The position numbers were made by a program, and so were the translations under genes. Below are positions 36,737 to 46,255 of a DNA stretch of 64,000 nt, piece by piece (position 1 is the first letter of the stretch; each line of letters starts with the position of its first letter). The stretch is from Fibrobacter succinogenes (GTDB lineage: Bacteria; Fibrobacterota; Fibrobacteria; Fibrobacterales; Fibrobacteraceae): positions 1-64,000 of the forward strand of contig CADCBQ010000010.1 of the NCBI GenBank assembly GCA_902799745.1, read 5' to 3'. The notes under the pieces were generated by a model. It ran no database searches and was not told the origin of the DNA. It saw only the letters and a program-made list of their open reading frames with translations.

Positions 36737-37027
36737 TTACTCGTTTACAATCGTAAGGTCTTCTTCGGCAATGTTCAGGCTCATGATGACTTCCATGTCA
36801 TCGGGCAAGTCCTTGAAATCTACCACAAGTCCAACCTTCTTGGATTCGTCCTTCTGCTTTTCAAAAAGGACGACATCAAAAATCTTCATTCTTACCACCG
36901 CCTCTTGTGTGACGGGGATTTCAACAGTCATGCCCTTGCTAATGGGGCCTTCAACAATCTTGCCCTTGAACACCAGAGACGTCTGGTCGTCGCCGAGCGA
37001 TGTCTTCTTTACATGAAATACAGCCAT
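36737..37027 (-). CDS. Small protein of unknown function, beta-barrel-like
   Basis: The 96-residue soluble protein has alternating strands (MAVFHVKKTSLGDD, LVFKGKIVEGPISKGMTVEIP, VVRMKIFDVVLFE, VGLVVDFKDLPDDMEVIMSLN). This resembles the small translation-factor domain-2 type beta-barrel, where the GxV-x-x-G-x-x-x-xG-M pattern is usual, but that is only a fold guess. It lies 35 bases upstream of the GH5 gene on the same strand and is divergent from mqnA, so it may share a transcript with GH5. Confidence 0.7.
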   Translation of the reverse strand: MAVFHVKKTSLGDDQTSLVFKGKIVEGPISKGMTVEIPVTQEAVVRMKIFDVVLFEKQKDESKKVGLVVDFKDLPDDMEVIMSLNIAEEDLTIVNE

Positions 37028-37112
37028 TATACCTTAGCCATTTTCGGTTATTCTTTGGTTATTTTATTTTTTGACCCTGTTGCAGGTCGTGGCGAAAAAT
37101 TAACTTTTTTAC

Positions 37113-37931
37113 ATGGCATTACGAGTTGGTCGAATCCCTTTTTTGGTCTGTGCGCCGTTTTTTCATGACTTCCTTGGACGAGAGTCCGAATTTGGCGATG
37201 TGGAATTTGTGGACGGGGCGCCGAGTGCACACTGTGCGGGGCTAAAAGAAGGTTCTATCCATTTGTCTCCTGCGTCGTCGATTACGTTTGCGCAAAAGCC
37301 GGGTGCCTTTGTACTTGCACCGGATATTTGTACCTCTTGCTCGTTCGAGGTCCGTTCGGTAAAGCTTTTTTCCAAGGTGCCTATCGAAGAACTGTCGCAA
37401 AAGACCGTGTGCCTTACGGCGCAGAGTATGACGTCTATTAACTTGTTGAAGATTCTGCTGCAGGAACGATTTGGCCTTGAACCGGTGTACAAGTCTGGAA
37501 CTTACGAGCCGACCGATGATGCCTGCCTTTTGATTGGCGACCAGGCGCTCGAAGAAAACGAACGCCACCGCTTTGCCTTTGGGTACGATCTGGGAGCCTT
37601 GTGGCAGGATTGGCAGCAGGTGCCTTTCGTTTTCGGGGCGTGGATTGTCGCGAAGAGTGCCCTCAAGCCCGATTTAGAACAAACTTTGTTCCGCTATTTG
37701 CAGGCGACCCGCGAAAGCGTCGAAAAGTTCCGCGCAAACCCCACTAAGGCGCTAGACCGTTGGTTAGCTCGCTACCCGGTGGATCTGCCCCGGGCTATAG
37801 TCGAAAACTATTATTCGGCAATCGATTACCGCTTTACGGATGACCGAAAGCGTTCTCTTTCGCTGTTTTTTGAGCATGCGGCAGCCCTTGGATTGATCCA
37901 AAACGCGCCTGCGCTTGAATTTTTGTATTGA
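37113..37931 (+). CDS. mqnA: Chorismate dehydratase of the futalosine menaquinone pathway
   Basis: The 272-residue MqnA-type protein has a periplasmic-binding-like fold. The family pattern is visible: LRVGRIPFLVCAPFF near the N-terminus, the Ser-rich SPASSITFAQ loop, VCLTAQSMTSINLLK, and LLIGDQAL followed by YDLGALWQDWQQVPFVFGAW. It converts chorismate to 3-enolpyruvyl-benzoate, the first step of futalosine-dependent menaquinone synthesis. Menaquinone would serve fumarate reduction in a succinate producer. Its TGA stop overlaps the -35 box of the next gene. Confidence 0.9.
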   Translation: MALRVGRIPFLVCAPFFHDFLGRESEFGDVEFVDGAPSAHCAGLKEGSIHLSPASSITFAQKPGAFVLAPDICTSCSFEVRSVKLFSKVPIEELSQKTVCLTAQSMTSINLLKILLQERFGLEPVYKSGTYEPTDDACLLIGDQALEENERHRFAFGYDLGALWQDWQQVPFVFGAWIVAKSALKPDLEQTLFRYLQATRESVEKFRANPTKALDRWLARYPVDLPRAIVENYYSAIDYRFTDDRKRSLSLFFEHAAALGLIQNAPALEFLY

Positions 37932-37956
37932 CATTCCTCCTAAACAATGTTATTTT
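37928..37956 (+). promoter_or_regulatory. Sigma-70-type promoter for the response-regulator/GGDEF gene
   Basis: TTGACA (37928-37933) and TATTTT (37951-37956) are separated by 17 bases. The -35 overlaps the mqnA stop codon. The transcript leader would be about 29 bases and includes AGGAGG. Confidence 0.75.
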
Positions 37957-37991
37957 AAGTTAACAATCCTTGGATCATCGAGGAGGATGTG

Positions 37992-38855
37992 ATGGTTGAA
38001 GAAAAAATTCTTGTTGTTGACGATAACGAAGAAATCTTGGACAAGACCAAGGAACTTTTGGAGCGCGTCGGTTACAGCGTCGTATGCTGTAATTCCGGAA
38101 AAGATGCGCTGGCTTTTTTAAGCGAAAATAATGTGGATTTGGTGTTGCTCGATATCAATATGCCGAACATGAACGGCTTTGATGTCTGCTTGCGTATTCG
38201 CCAGCGTCACGCCCTCGATGACCTTCCGGTAATCTTCCTTACGAACCGCGAAGATTCCGACAGCGTGACTAAGGGTTTCCAGGCGGGTGCCTCTGATTTT
38301 GTGAGCAAGAGTGCCATTGCCGAAATTTTGCTTGCGCGCGTGAATGTGCACATTCGCCTGTGCCGCTCGCTGCATAACCTCAGGGACATTTCTTTGACCG
38401 ACGACATGACTGGTTGTTTCAACCGCCGCCATGGAATGTTCTCGTTGCGTGAATGGTTCTCGCGTTCCAAGCGTTACGGTACGCAGTTTGCCATCATCTA
38501 TTTCGACCTGAATGGTTTGAAGGAAACCAACGACCGTTATGGTCACCAGGCGGGAGACTTGCTGCTGCGCTCGGTTTCGACTTCGGTCAAGGAAATCTTG
38601 CGCGAAACCGACCAGCTCTTTAGAATGGGCGGCGACGAGTTCATGGTCATTTGTCCCGAAACCGACGTGAAGGGCGCCTTCGTTTGCGCCGAACGTATGG
38701 AAAAGATCGTGTCCGGTATTAAGATTGTCGAAAATCAGGCCTCGTTTGCCTACGGTATCGCTCATTCCAGCGAAGACTACAAGGAAGTCGACGACATGCT
38801 GCACAGCGCCGACGTTTCCATGTACAAGATGAAAGAGGAAATGAGGAAGAAGTAG
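37992..38855 (+). CDS. Response regulator with GGDEF diguanylate cyclase output
   Basis: The 287-residue two-domain protein has a receiver domain (about 1-120: acidic pocket VVDDNEE, phospho-acceptor Asp in LVLLDINMPNMNG, Lys in VSKSA) and a GGDEF domain (about 130-287: LTDDMTGCFNRRHG, FDLNGLKETNDRYGHQAGD, and RMGGDEFMVI with an intact active site). Phosphorylation should control cyclic-di-GMP synthesis and so surface behaviour. No upstream inhibitory site RxxD is obvious. Start: ATG at 37992 after AGGAGG (an adjacent GTG at 37989 is too close to the site). No cognate kinase is adjacent. Confidence 0.92.
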   Translation: MVEEKILVVDDNEEILDKTKELLERVGYSVVCCNSGKDALAFLSENNVDLVLLDINMPNMNGFDVCLRIRQRHALDDLPVIFLTNREDSDSVTKGFQAGASDFVSKSAIAEILLARVNVHIRLCRSLHNLRDISLTDDMTGCFNRRHGMFSLREWFSRSKRYGTQFAIIYFDLNGLKETNDRYGHQAGDLLLRSVSTSVKEILRETDQLFRMGGDEFMVICPETDVKGAFVCAERMEKIVSGIKIVENQASFAYGIAHSSEDYKEVDDMLHSADVSMYKMKEEMRKK

Positions 38856-38880
38856 GTAGTAGACAGAAGGATCTAAACAA

Positions 38881-38907
38881 AAAGTCCCGCTTAAGCGGGA
38901 CTTTTTG
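38881..38907. terminator. Bidirectional intrinsic terminator
   Basis: The stem AAAGTCCCGC / GCGGGACTTT around TTAA, with T5 following, lies between the convergent GGDEF gene and eda. Confidence 0.85.
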
Positions 38908-38924
38908 TGTCTAAATGGATTCGT

Positions 38925-39554
38925 CTACTTAATCGATGCAAGCAGCTTCTTCAGGCGCTCGGCAATGGTTGCCCAGTCGCCTGCGGCCATCAGCTTCGGG
39001 TCGTAAATGCTTGCGCCGAATGAAAGCAGGTTCGCGCCGGCCTTCAAGTAGCTGGCGGCGTTCTCCGGGTTCACGCCGCCGCATGCCATCAGCGGAATGT
39101 CACGGAACGGCCCGCGTAACGCCTTGATGTATTCGGGGCCGCCTACGCAGTTCACCGGGAAAATCTTGACGGCGGTAGCGCCTAAGTCGAATGCCTTTTG
39201 CACTTCGGTCGGGGTGAGTGCGCCCGGAATAATCGGGATGCGAGCCGTGGCCGAAAGGCGGATGATTTCGTTACGCGTATTGGGCGTCACGATGAATTCG
39301 GCGCCTGCGGCAATGGCCTTGTCCAAGTCACTCCCGTGGCGGACTGTACCTGCGCCCACGGAAATTCCGTGAGGCTTGGCGGCGGTCTTGAGGGCTGCAA
39401 TAATCGATTCGGCGTTTGCGGTGTTCATGGTGACTTCGATCGCCTTGAGTCCGCATTCGACAGCGGTCTTGACGCATGCTTCTTCTGCGCCTTGGGGAAT
39501 GTCGCGGAGAATGCCCACGACCGGCATCGGTTGTAAAAATTCAAGCAGATTCAT
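38925..39554 (-). CDS. eda: KDPG / 2-keto-4-hydroxyglutarate aldolase
   Basis: The 209-residue class I aldolase cleaves 2-keto-3-deoxy-6-phosphogluconate to pyruvate and glyceraldehyde 3-phosphate. The family motifs are PVVGILRD at the start, GLKAIEVTMNT with the catalytic Glu, GAGTVRHGSDLDKAIAAGA, and the Schiff-base Lys in ATAVKIFP. The ATG is 6 bases after TATATT on the minus strand (39561-39566) with no Shine-Dalgarno, so the mRNA may be leaderless. No edd dehydratase is adjacent; the role may be in uronate or hydroxyglutarate metabolism. Confidence 0.92.
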   Translation of the reverse strand: MNLLEFLQPMPVVGILRDIPQGAEEACVKTAVECGLKAIEVTMNTANAESIIAALKTAAKPHGISVGAGTVRHGSDLDKAIAAGAEFIVTPNTRNEIIRLSATARIPIIPGALTPTEVQKAFDLGATAVKIFPVNCVGGPEYIKALRGPFRDIPLMACGGVNPENAASYLKAGANLLSFGASIYDPKLMAAGDWATIAERLKKLLASIK

Positions 39555-39603
39555 GCCCTAAATATATATGAAAAATTCCTGAATGTGTACCACGAAAAAT
39601 CAA

Positions 39604-39634
39604 AAAAAGTCGGCTTTGTGGGCCGACTTTTTCA
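39604..39634 (-). terminator. Terminator of the first GH9 gene
   Basis: The stem AAAGTCGGC / GCCGACTTT around TTTGTGG, with T-run, lies 16 bases past the GH9 stop on the minus strand. Confidence 0.8.
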
Positions 39635-39649
39635 TGATATGTAATGAAC

Positions 39650-42600
39650 TTACTTGATCTTAATGCTCTGCGTTGCAAGGACCTTGCCGTTTTGCACGAC
39701 TCTTGCAATCAGGGCTCCGCGGTGCGGAAGCTTGGCGAGGTTCACTTCGGCGCGGGTTCCGTCGAAGGTCTTGACCGTCAGCTGGTTGCCGAGCATGTCA
39801 AAGATCTTCACGGTCTTGGTGCCTTGGGCGGTAGTGAGCACATAGAGCTTGTTGTTGTTCACCTGCATGCGAGCCTTGGCGATGCTGGGCTTCTTCACAA
39901 AACCGATGCGGTCGTTGGTGGTCTTGCCCGGACCGTAACCCCACAAGAGCTTGCCCTTGCTGCGGATAACGATGTACGGATCTTCTGGTGCTCGCTGGAT
40001 TTCGCACTGGTCCTTGTCCCAATCGGGGGCGCCTGCGTAAGCGGGTGCGTCCTTGGTGGCGGTGTGGGCGGTAAAGCTCCATCCGTCACCAACCTTGATT
40101 TTGGCGGGTTCGAGTGTGTACAAGCATTTACCGTCCGAAATAAGTCCGGTGGTAACGCCTATGTCAAGTCTCATCCTTTTTCCAATGCCTATGGTTCCGA
40201 GATTGATGGGTTGTTCCCAGGTGTAGGTCTTGTAAACTTCGTCGTAAGTATCTTCAACCTTTGCCGGTTTGCTCATGTTACGTGTCATTTTTGTAACTTC
40301 TTCAGAGCAAGGCTTGTTGAACCCGGCCATGTCGTAGGCTTGGCAAATATCTACAAGGAATGTAGCTCCGCAAGCTTCGACGTCTTCTTCGGTGGCGTCA
40401 AAATAAATGTAGGCTACAACGCTGTCTGCATCTTCAAGGGTTTCGTTAAAGAGGTCAATGCTGAAATAATCTAAATCGTTGAAAATGTAATGGTATGCCC
40501 CTGCGTAAATTTCTCCGGAGAAGGGGGAGGCTTCGCCGGTTTTGCAGTTGTCGCACTTCTTTTCATAGTAGTCGCTGCCGCCATTACTCACGAGTGTAAG
40601 GGCAGAAGTCAAAAGGGCCGCCCCGTTAAGAGTAACTTCCGAAAAGTGGTAGATTTCCCAGTTCGGCACAGAGTCAGTATCTAATGAATTCATTTTATCA
40701 GGGGTTCGCCATCCAACTAGACCGCCAGTGGGAGCGACATATTTGTAGTTAAGACCGGGTGTATTCCTGCCTTCAGGGTTGGATGCCCTATGGTGCGGGT
40801 GTGCGTCGTTCTTGTCACCCACGCCGTATACAAAGGAAATGTCCCAGGGGTTTACTCCTAATAGGTAGTTTAGCTGGTTGATGCCCAATTGTTTCATGGT
40901 GGCAGAGTTCCAGTTTTGCACCCCATACTGCGGAAGCTCAATACCTTCCAAATCCTTAGTTACATCAGAATAAGCTAGCACTTCCAAAATGTTTGCGGCT
41001 TGGTAACTGTTATAAATCCAGTCTTGGTCGGTCAGCATTGTGTACCAGAGATCACCATAAGAAACAGGCTCTGAAATACCGTGTAAAGTCGGAATGGAAA
41101 TGCTTTGAGAGCCATTGACGCCCAAGTAGTAGATGTTTGTACCAAGAGTTAATGCGACATTTTCTGCATAGGTTAAGCGAGTCTTATCATCAATGCCGTA
41201 CTTAAGACCTGTTTCGGTATCCTTCAAGAGCATCTTGTAAAAGCCGTACAGAGCGTAAGTATAGGCGTTCGCCCAGCTCGTATTCTTGCTAGACCATGAA
41301 AGAATCCGGTAGAAGATTCTTGAGAATCTCCTATCAGGGTGTCTTCGACAGCTTCATTCAGGTAATCCATCTTGCCGCTTTTTTCATAGGTGGCATAATA
41401 GAGTGCAATAGCCGCAAGGGCAAGGTCATCGTGAGATTCATTGTTACCGTTGTAAGCGGCACTACTCCAGCCATCGGCCTTCGGATTGTGCACATACGTC
41501 TTTCCGCCATCATAGGTGCCGGGGCCAAGATTTTTTTCCTTGAGCTTCAGGTTCTTGGCGAAGTCGTACATCTTTTGGGCGACCATCAAGCAGCTGTCTG
41601 CAAAATCCTTGTCGTACTTGGCGTAATCTTTACTCAAGATGGCGAGACCTGCGGCAATTTCAGCGGAAATGTTGGAACCGAGTTCGCCGAGTCGCACATC
41701 GCGTTCATCGGGACCTCCGCGGCGAGAAACATTCACGTAGTCCTGGGCTTCCGGGCGTCCCCACCAACCGTGGTCACTTCCGAAGTTTCCTACAGAAACC
41801 GGCATGTCGTCGACGACACCTTTTGCGACGCGGAATGCCCTCAAGAAAAAGTCGGCGCCATGCTTGGCTTCGCGCAAAACATCGGGTATTTTGTCGGTGT
41901 TTACAAATTCTGCCTGGTTGTAGGCGTAGTGGTCTACGTCTTTGGTGGGGTTGCTTGCGGACATGACGGCTAAAGCCATAAAGGCGAATGCTTGGGTCTG
42001 GGATTCCTTCAGATGGTCCCCGGCATCGTACCAGCCGCCCTGTAAGTCACCTTCCTTGGTTGTAATGTTTCCCTCTTCTATGCCATTCACCACCTTGCCT
42101 GCACCGTCTTTCACATGGCTCGGACCGTGGAACCAGGATTCGGAGTTGCCGCTACGTTGGATGCCGAAGAACTTGAGGGAGGCGTCTTTCACCATGGTGT
42201 AAACGTCGTCGCTCACGATGAAGGTGCTGGAAATGTCGTCGCCCACTTTGATGCGCAGACGCTTTTCGGTAGGTACGCTTTGCGGAATTTTACCGACAAA
42301 GATTTTGCCGGACTGTCCGGTAATTTTAACTATGTAACGATTTTGTGCGACAGTTGAGGCGTCTGTGCCGGCAACAATGGTCCAGTCGCTTTGGGTCTCT
42401 GCTTCTGTTGCGGTGAAGATTCCGGTTACTTTGGTGCTGAGCGACTTGCCGTCAGCATCCACAACTTCGAATTCCTTGGCGGAGCCCACATAGTAGAACT
42501 GGCGCTCCTTATCGCTCTTGAGGTAGCCCGCCTGGTTCACGCGGATCGGCGAAATCTTGGTGTTAATGGCGTCGTAGTAGGCCTGGTCCAGGGTGTCGGG

Positions 42601-42825
42601 CATCAGGGCGCCCGCCTTGAAGCTTTCGGGCGTGGCCGGAATATTCAGAACGCCGTGTTTCTTTGTTATCGTGGTGTCAAACTTGCTGATTGCCGTCGAA
42701 TCCCAACTCAAGGGCCAGGTGGGGCGAATCAAGTCGTAGGGGGTGGTGGCGGCCATTGCTGCCGTTGCCGAAAAGGCGAGGGATGCTGCGATTGCAATCG
42801 GTTTAATTTTCTGGTGCCTTCTCAT
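39650..42825 (-). pseudogene. GH9 cellulase, split by a frameshift
   Basis: This is a secreted endoglucanase-type protein, broken into an N-terminal frame (42825 down to about 41300) and a C-terminal frame (from about 41300 to 39650). Together they give about 1,060 residues, the length of the intact paralogue next door. The N-terminal part has a signal peptide, an Ig-like CelD_N domain and the GH9 base motif GGWYDAGDH. The C-terminal part has the His motif HPHHRASNPEG, a beta-rich module and a sorting-type tail. The shift lies at about 41270-41320 in the alpha-barrel: the first frame reads SSTGFFHG and stops, while the other reads SSKNTSWANAYTYALYG. Start: GGAGG Shine-Dalgarno. It may be a real pseudogene, a strain-specific switch or a base error. 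Confidence 0.87.
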
Positions 42826-42852
42826 AAATACCTCCGAGTATGGCGTAAGGTA

Positions 42853-42881
42853 ATTATAAGAAAAGTCTGTTTACCTTTCAA
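42853..42881 (-). promoter_or_regulatory. Sigma-70-type promoter of the first GH9 gene
   Basis: On the minus strand TTGAAA (42876-42881) and TATAAT (42853-42858) are 17 bases apart, 27 bases from the ATG. A TTACATTnTnCTTG sequence overlaps the -35, as in the second GH9 gene. Confidence 0.8.
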
Positions 42882-42890
42882 GTACAATGT

Positions 42891-42922
42891 AAAAAAGACA
42901 TGCCCGCATGATAGCGGGCATG
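42891..42922 (-). terminator. Terminator of the second GH9 gene
   Basis: On the minus strand, the stem ATGCCCGC / GCGGGCAT around a 6-base loop is followed by TCTTTTTT. Confidence 0.85.
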
Positions 42923-42949
42923 ATACTAATACAAAAAAATGTAAAGTTC

Positions 42950-45900
42950 TTATTTGATCTTAATGCTCTGCGTTGCAAGCACCTTGTCGTTTTGTACGAC
43001 TCTTGCAATCAGGGCGCCACGGTGCGGAAGATTTGCGAGGTTCACTTCGGCGCGGGTTCCGTTGAAGGTTTGTGCCGTCAGCTGGTTGCCGAGCATGTCG
43101 AAGATCTTCACGGTCTTGGTGCCCTGGGCGGTGGCGAGCACGTAGAGCTTGTTGTTGTTTACCTGCATGCGAGCCTTGGCAACACTAGGAATCTTCACAA
43201 AGCCTTCGCGGTCGCTGGTGGTGTTGCCCGGACCGTAGCCCCACAAGAGCTTGCCTTTGCTGCGGAGAACGATGTAGGGGTCCTGCGGAGCTTGCTGGAT
43301 GTCGCACTGGTCCTTGTCCCAATCGGGGGCGCCTGCGTAAGCGGGTGCGTCCTTGGTGGCGGTATGGGCGGTAAAGCTCCATCCGCCAGCTACGTTAACC
43401 TTGGAGGGCTGCATGGTGGCATCGCAATGTCCGGTTGTGGGTAAGCCGGTCGTCACGCCGATGTCAAGTCTCATCCTTCTTCCGTAGCCGACGGTTCCGA
43501 GATAGATGGCTTGTTGCCAGGTATAAGTCTTTTTGTCTTTGTTGTAAGTATCTTCAATTTTCTGGGGGAGTTGATCCCTCATAGCTGTTCTGAGTTCGCG
43601 ATCGTTTTCGCATGGCTTGTTGAAACCGGCCATATCGTAAGCCTGGCAAATGTCTAGAGTGAATATGGCTCCACAATCGTTCATTTCTTCTTGGGTTGCT
43701 TCGAAGTAAATGTAGGCCACAACGCTGTCGGCATCTTCAAGGGTCTCGTTAAAGAGATTGATGTTGAAATAATCCATGTCGCCGAAAGTGTAATGGTATG
43801 CAGCGGCATAAACCTCACCGGAGAAGGGAGAAATTTCGCCGGTCTTGCAGTTGTCGCATTTTTTTTCGTAGTAGTCGCTGCCGCTGTTGCTTACGAGGGT
43901 AAGGGCTGACAGAAGTGTCGTAGATGCGTCGAGGCAGGTTTCCGAAAGTCTATAGTCGAGCGAGCTTAAAGTATCGGGAACCCAAGAGTTTGTTTCAGAG
44001 GGCATGGCTCCGCCCAAAAGGCCTCCGACAGGGCAGACGTATTTGTAATTAAGGCTCGGTGAATTTTTGCCTTCGGGGTTCGCTGCCCTGTGGTGGGGGT
44101 GAGCGTCGTTCTTGTCACCGATGCCGTACACAAAAGAAATATCCCAGGGGTTTACACCGAGTAGGTAATTCAACTGATTAATACCGAGCTGACGCATTTC
44201 GCTTGCCTTGAGTTCGGAGCTAGCCATGGTCGGAAGTTTGATACCTTGCTTTTCAATATCGGCTGCTACATCGGCGTAGGCGAGAACGTCAAAGATATTG
44301 CCCATCTGGTAGCGGTTGTGAAGCCAATCTAGGGGGGTCCGCATGGAATACCAAGTGGGGTCGTATTGCACCGAGGAACTTAGCATAGAGGTTGTGGCAG
44401 GAAGAGTGATTGATCCTGTTCCTGAGCTCACATCGTAGAGGTTCTCGATCATGCTTGCAAGACAGCCTTCGATGGCGGCAAGTCGTTCCTCTTCGGTAAG
44501 ACCATATTCAGCTGTAGCCTTAGTCTTGTCGGCAAGAATTAGCTTGTATAAAGCGTAAATGGCGTAGGTGTGTACAGAGGCCCAATCTGTGTTGGCTCCC
44601 TTGAGCATTGAACCTAAGTTTCCGGTAAACCATCCGCCTGCAAAGAGTCGATTTTGCTGATTTTTCAAAAGGTCTGTGGCGCGAATCATATCGTCAGCGT
44701 AATCTTTTTTGCCGGTGGCGTAAAGGAGTGCCACCGAGGCCAATCCCATTTTGTCAATATAAGAAGTGTTGCCGTTGTAGGCCGCGGTGTTGACGATAGC
44801 GCTTGTATTGTTCTTGAATGCTTTGCCTTGAGTTAGGGATTTGGCGAAGTCGTACAATTTTTCGGCGACCATTAAGCAGCTATCTGCATACTTTTTGTCA
44901 TAAGTGGCGTAGTCTTTTCCCAAAATGGCAAGGCCTGCTGCAATTTCTGCGGAAACAGTGGAGCCGAGTTCTCCCAGGCGTACGTCGCGAGTAGCGGGAC
45001 CACCTCGGTCTGTGGCTGCGTAAGAATTGTCGGTTGGGAGATAATCTTGGGCTTCCGGACGTCCCCACCAGCCGTGGTCTGCTCCGAAGTTGCCTACAGA
45101 AACGGGCATGTCGTCAATAACGCCCTTGGCAAATTCGTAAGCCTTTAAGAAGAAGTCTGCGCCGTGCTTCGCTTCGCGCAGAACATCGGGAATGCCGTCG
45201 GTCTTTACAAATTCACCCTGGTTGTAGGCGTAATGGTCTACGTCCTTGCTGGGGTTGGTGGCAGACATTACGGCGAGCACTGCAAAGGCGTATGCTTGCG
45301 TTTGCGATTCCTTCAGGTGGTCGCCACAATCATACCAACCGCCTGCAAGGGAACCTGCCCTGGATTCCGTAAAACCGCGTTCTGTATTATTGGCGTCTGC
45401 TGTGACGACGCCTCCGCCGTCTTTGGTGTGGCTTGGACCGTGGAACCAAGATTGCGAGTTGCCACTGCGCTGGATGCCGAAGAACTTGAGGGTAGCATCT
45501 TTTGCCATGGTGTAAACGTCGTCGCTTACAATAAAGGTGCTGGAAATTTCGTCACCCACCTTGATGCGCAGACGCTTGTCGGTCGGTACGTTTTGCGGAA
45601 TTTTACCGACAAAGATGGTGCCGGCAGGTCCGGTAATATTGACCTGGTAACGTTTTGTGTCGGTGGTTGCTGCGTCTGTACCGGCTTTAATTGTCCAATC
45701 GCTTTGGGTTGTTGTTCCGGTTGCAGTGAGCGTTCCGGTTATCTTGGTGCTGAACGACTTGCCGTTTTCATCTACGACTTCGAATTCTTTGGCGGTGCCT
45801 ACGTAGTAGAACTGACGTTCCGTGTCGCTCTTGAGGTAACCGGCCTGGTTCACGCGGATCGGCGAAATCTTGGAGTTGATAGCATCAAAGTAGGCCTGGT

Positions 45901-46138
45901 CCAAGGTGTCGGGCATCAGGGCGCCCGCCTTGAAGCTAGCAGGCGTCTTGGCGATATTTAAAACGCCAATTTTCTTTGTTACCTTATTAGTATCGAACTT
46001 GCTGATTGCTGTGGAGTCCCATTTTAAAGGCCATGTTGGGCGAATCAGGTCATAAGGTGTGGTGGCGGCAAATGCTGCAGAAGCAGAAAGTGCTGCCAGG
46101 GTAGATGCCATAACCCCTGCATGTTTTTTTAGACGCAT
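42950..46138 (-). CDS. GH9 cellulase, multidomain, secreted
   Basis: The 1,062-residue secreted enzyme has: a signal peptide (1 to about 25, ending SAAFAAT); an Ig-like CelD_N domain (about 75-190, SPIRVNQAGYLKSDTERQF); a GH9 alpha/alpha barrel (about 210-745) with base/nucleophile Asp pair in GGWYDCGDHLKESQ and His motif HPHHRAANPEGKNSP; a beta-rich module (about 770-985) that may bind glycan; and a C-terminal tail (about 990-1062, TKTVKIFDMLGNQL to IARVVQNDKVLATQSIKIK) resembling a type IX secretion sorting domain. It should cut cellulose at the cell surface. The catalytic Glu near the barrel end was not placed with certainty. SD: GGAGG. Confidence 0.9.
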   Translation of the reverse strand: MRLKKHAGVMASTLAALSASAAFAATTPYDLIRPTWPLKWDSTAISKFDTNKVTKKIGVLNIAKTPASFKAGALMPDTLDQAYFDAINSKISPIRVNQAGYLKSDTERQFYYVGTAKEFEVVDENGKSFSTKITGTLTATGTTTQSDWTIKAGTDAATTDTKRYQVNITGPAGTIFVGKIPQNVPTDKRLRIKVGDEISSTFIVSDDVYTMAKDATLKFFGIQRSGNSQSWFHGPSHTKDGGGVVTADANNTERGFTESRAGSLAGGWYDCGDHLKESQTQAYAFAVLAVMSATNPSKDVDHYAYNQGEFVKTDGIPDVLREAKHGADFFLKAYEFAKGVIDDMPVSVGNFGADHGWWGRPEAQDYLPTDNSYAATDRGGPATRDVRLGELGSTVSAEIAAGLAILGKDYATYDKKYADSCLMVAEKLYDFAKSLTQGKAFKNNTSAIVNTAAYNGNTSYIDKMGLASVALLYATGKKDYADDMIRATDLLKNQQNRLFAGGWFTGNLGSMLKGANTDWASVHTYAIYALYKLILADKTKATAEYGLTEEERLAAIEGCLASMIENLYDVSSGTGSITLPATTSMLSSSVQYDPTWYSMRTPLDWLHNRYQMGNIFDVLAYADVAADIEKQGIKLPTMASSELKASEMRQLGINQLNYLLGVNPWDISFVYGIGDKNDAHPHHRAANPEGKNSPSLNYKYVCPVGGLLGGAMPSETNSWVPDTLSSLDYRLSETCLDASTTLLSALTLVSNSGSDYYEKKCDNCKTGEISPFSGEVYAAAYHYTFGDMDYFNINLFNETLEDADSVVAYIYFEATQEEMNDCGAIFTLDICQAYDMAGFNKPCENDRELRTAMRDQLPQKIEDTYNKDKKTYTWQQAIYLGTVGYGRRMRLDIGVTTGLPTTGHCDATMQPSKVNVAGGWSFTAHTATKDAPAYAGAPDWDKDQCDIQQAPQDPYIVLRSKGKLLWGYGPGNTTSDREGFVKIPSVAKARMQVNNNKLYVLATAQGTKTVKIFDMLGNQLTAQTFNGTRAEVNLANLPHRGALIARVVQNDKVLATQSIKIK

Positions 46139-46162
46139 AAGTCCTCCATATATTATGGAGGA

Positions 46163-46191
46163 AATATAGCACCGTTTTTAAAACTCTGCAA
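46163..46191 (-). promoter_or_regulatory. Sigma-70-type promoter of the second GH9 gene
   Basis: On the minus strand TTGCAG (46186-46191) and TATATT (46163-46168) are 17 bases apart, 24 bases from the ATG. Confidence 0.7.
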
Positions 46192-46255
46192 GCAAAATGT
46201 AAGATTCTGTAGTTTGAATCACATACTATTGATTGCGGTTGCGTTATTTTGCATT

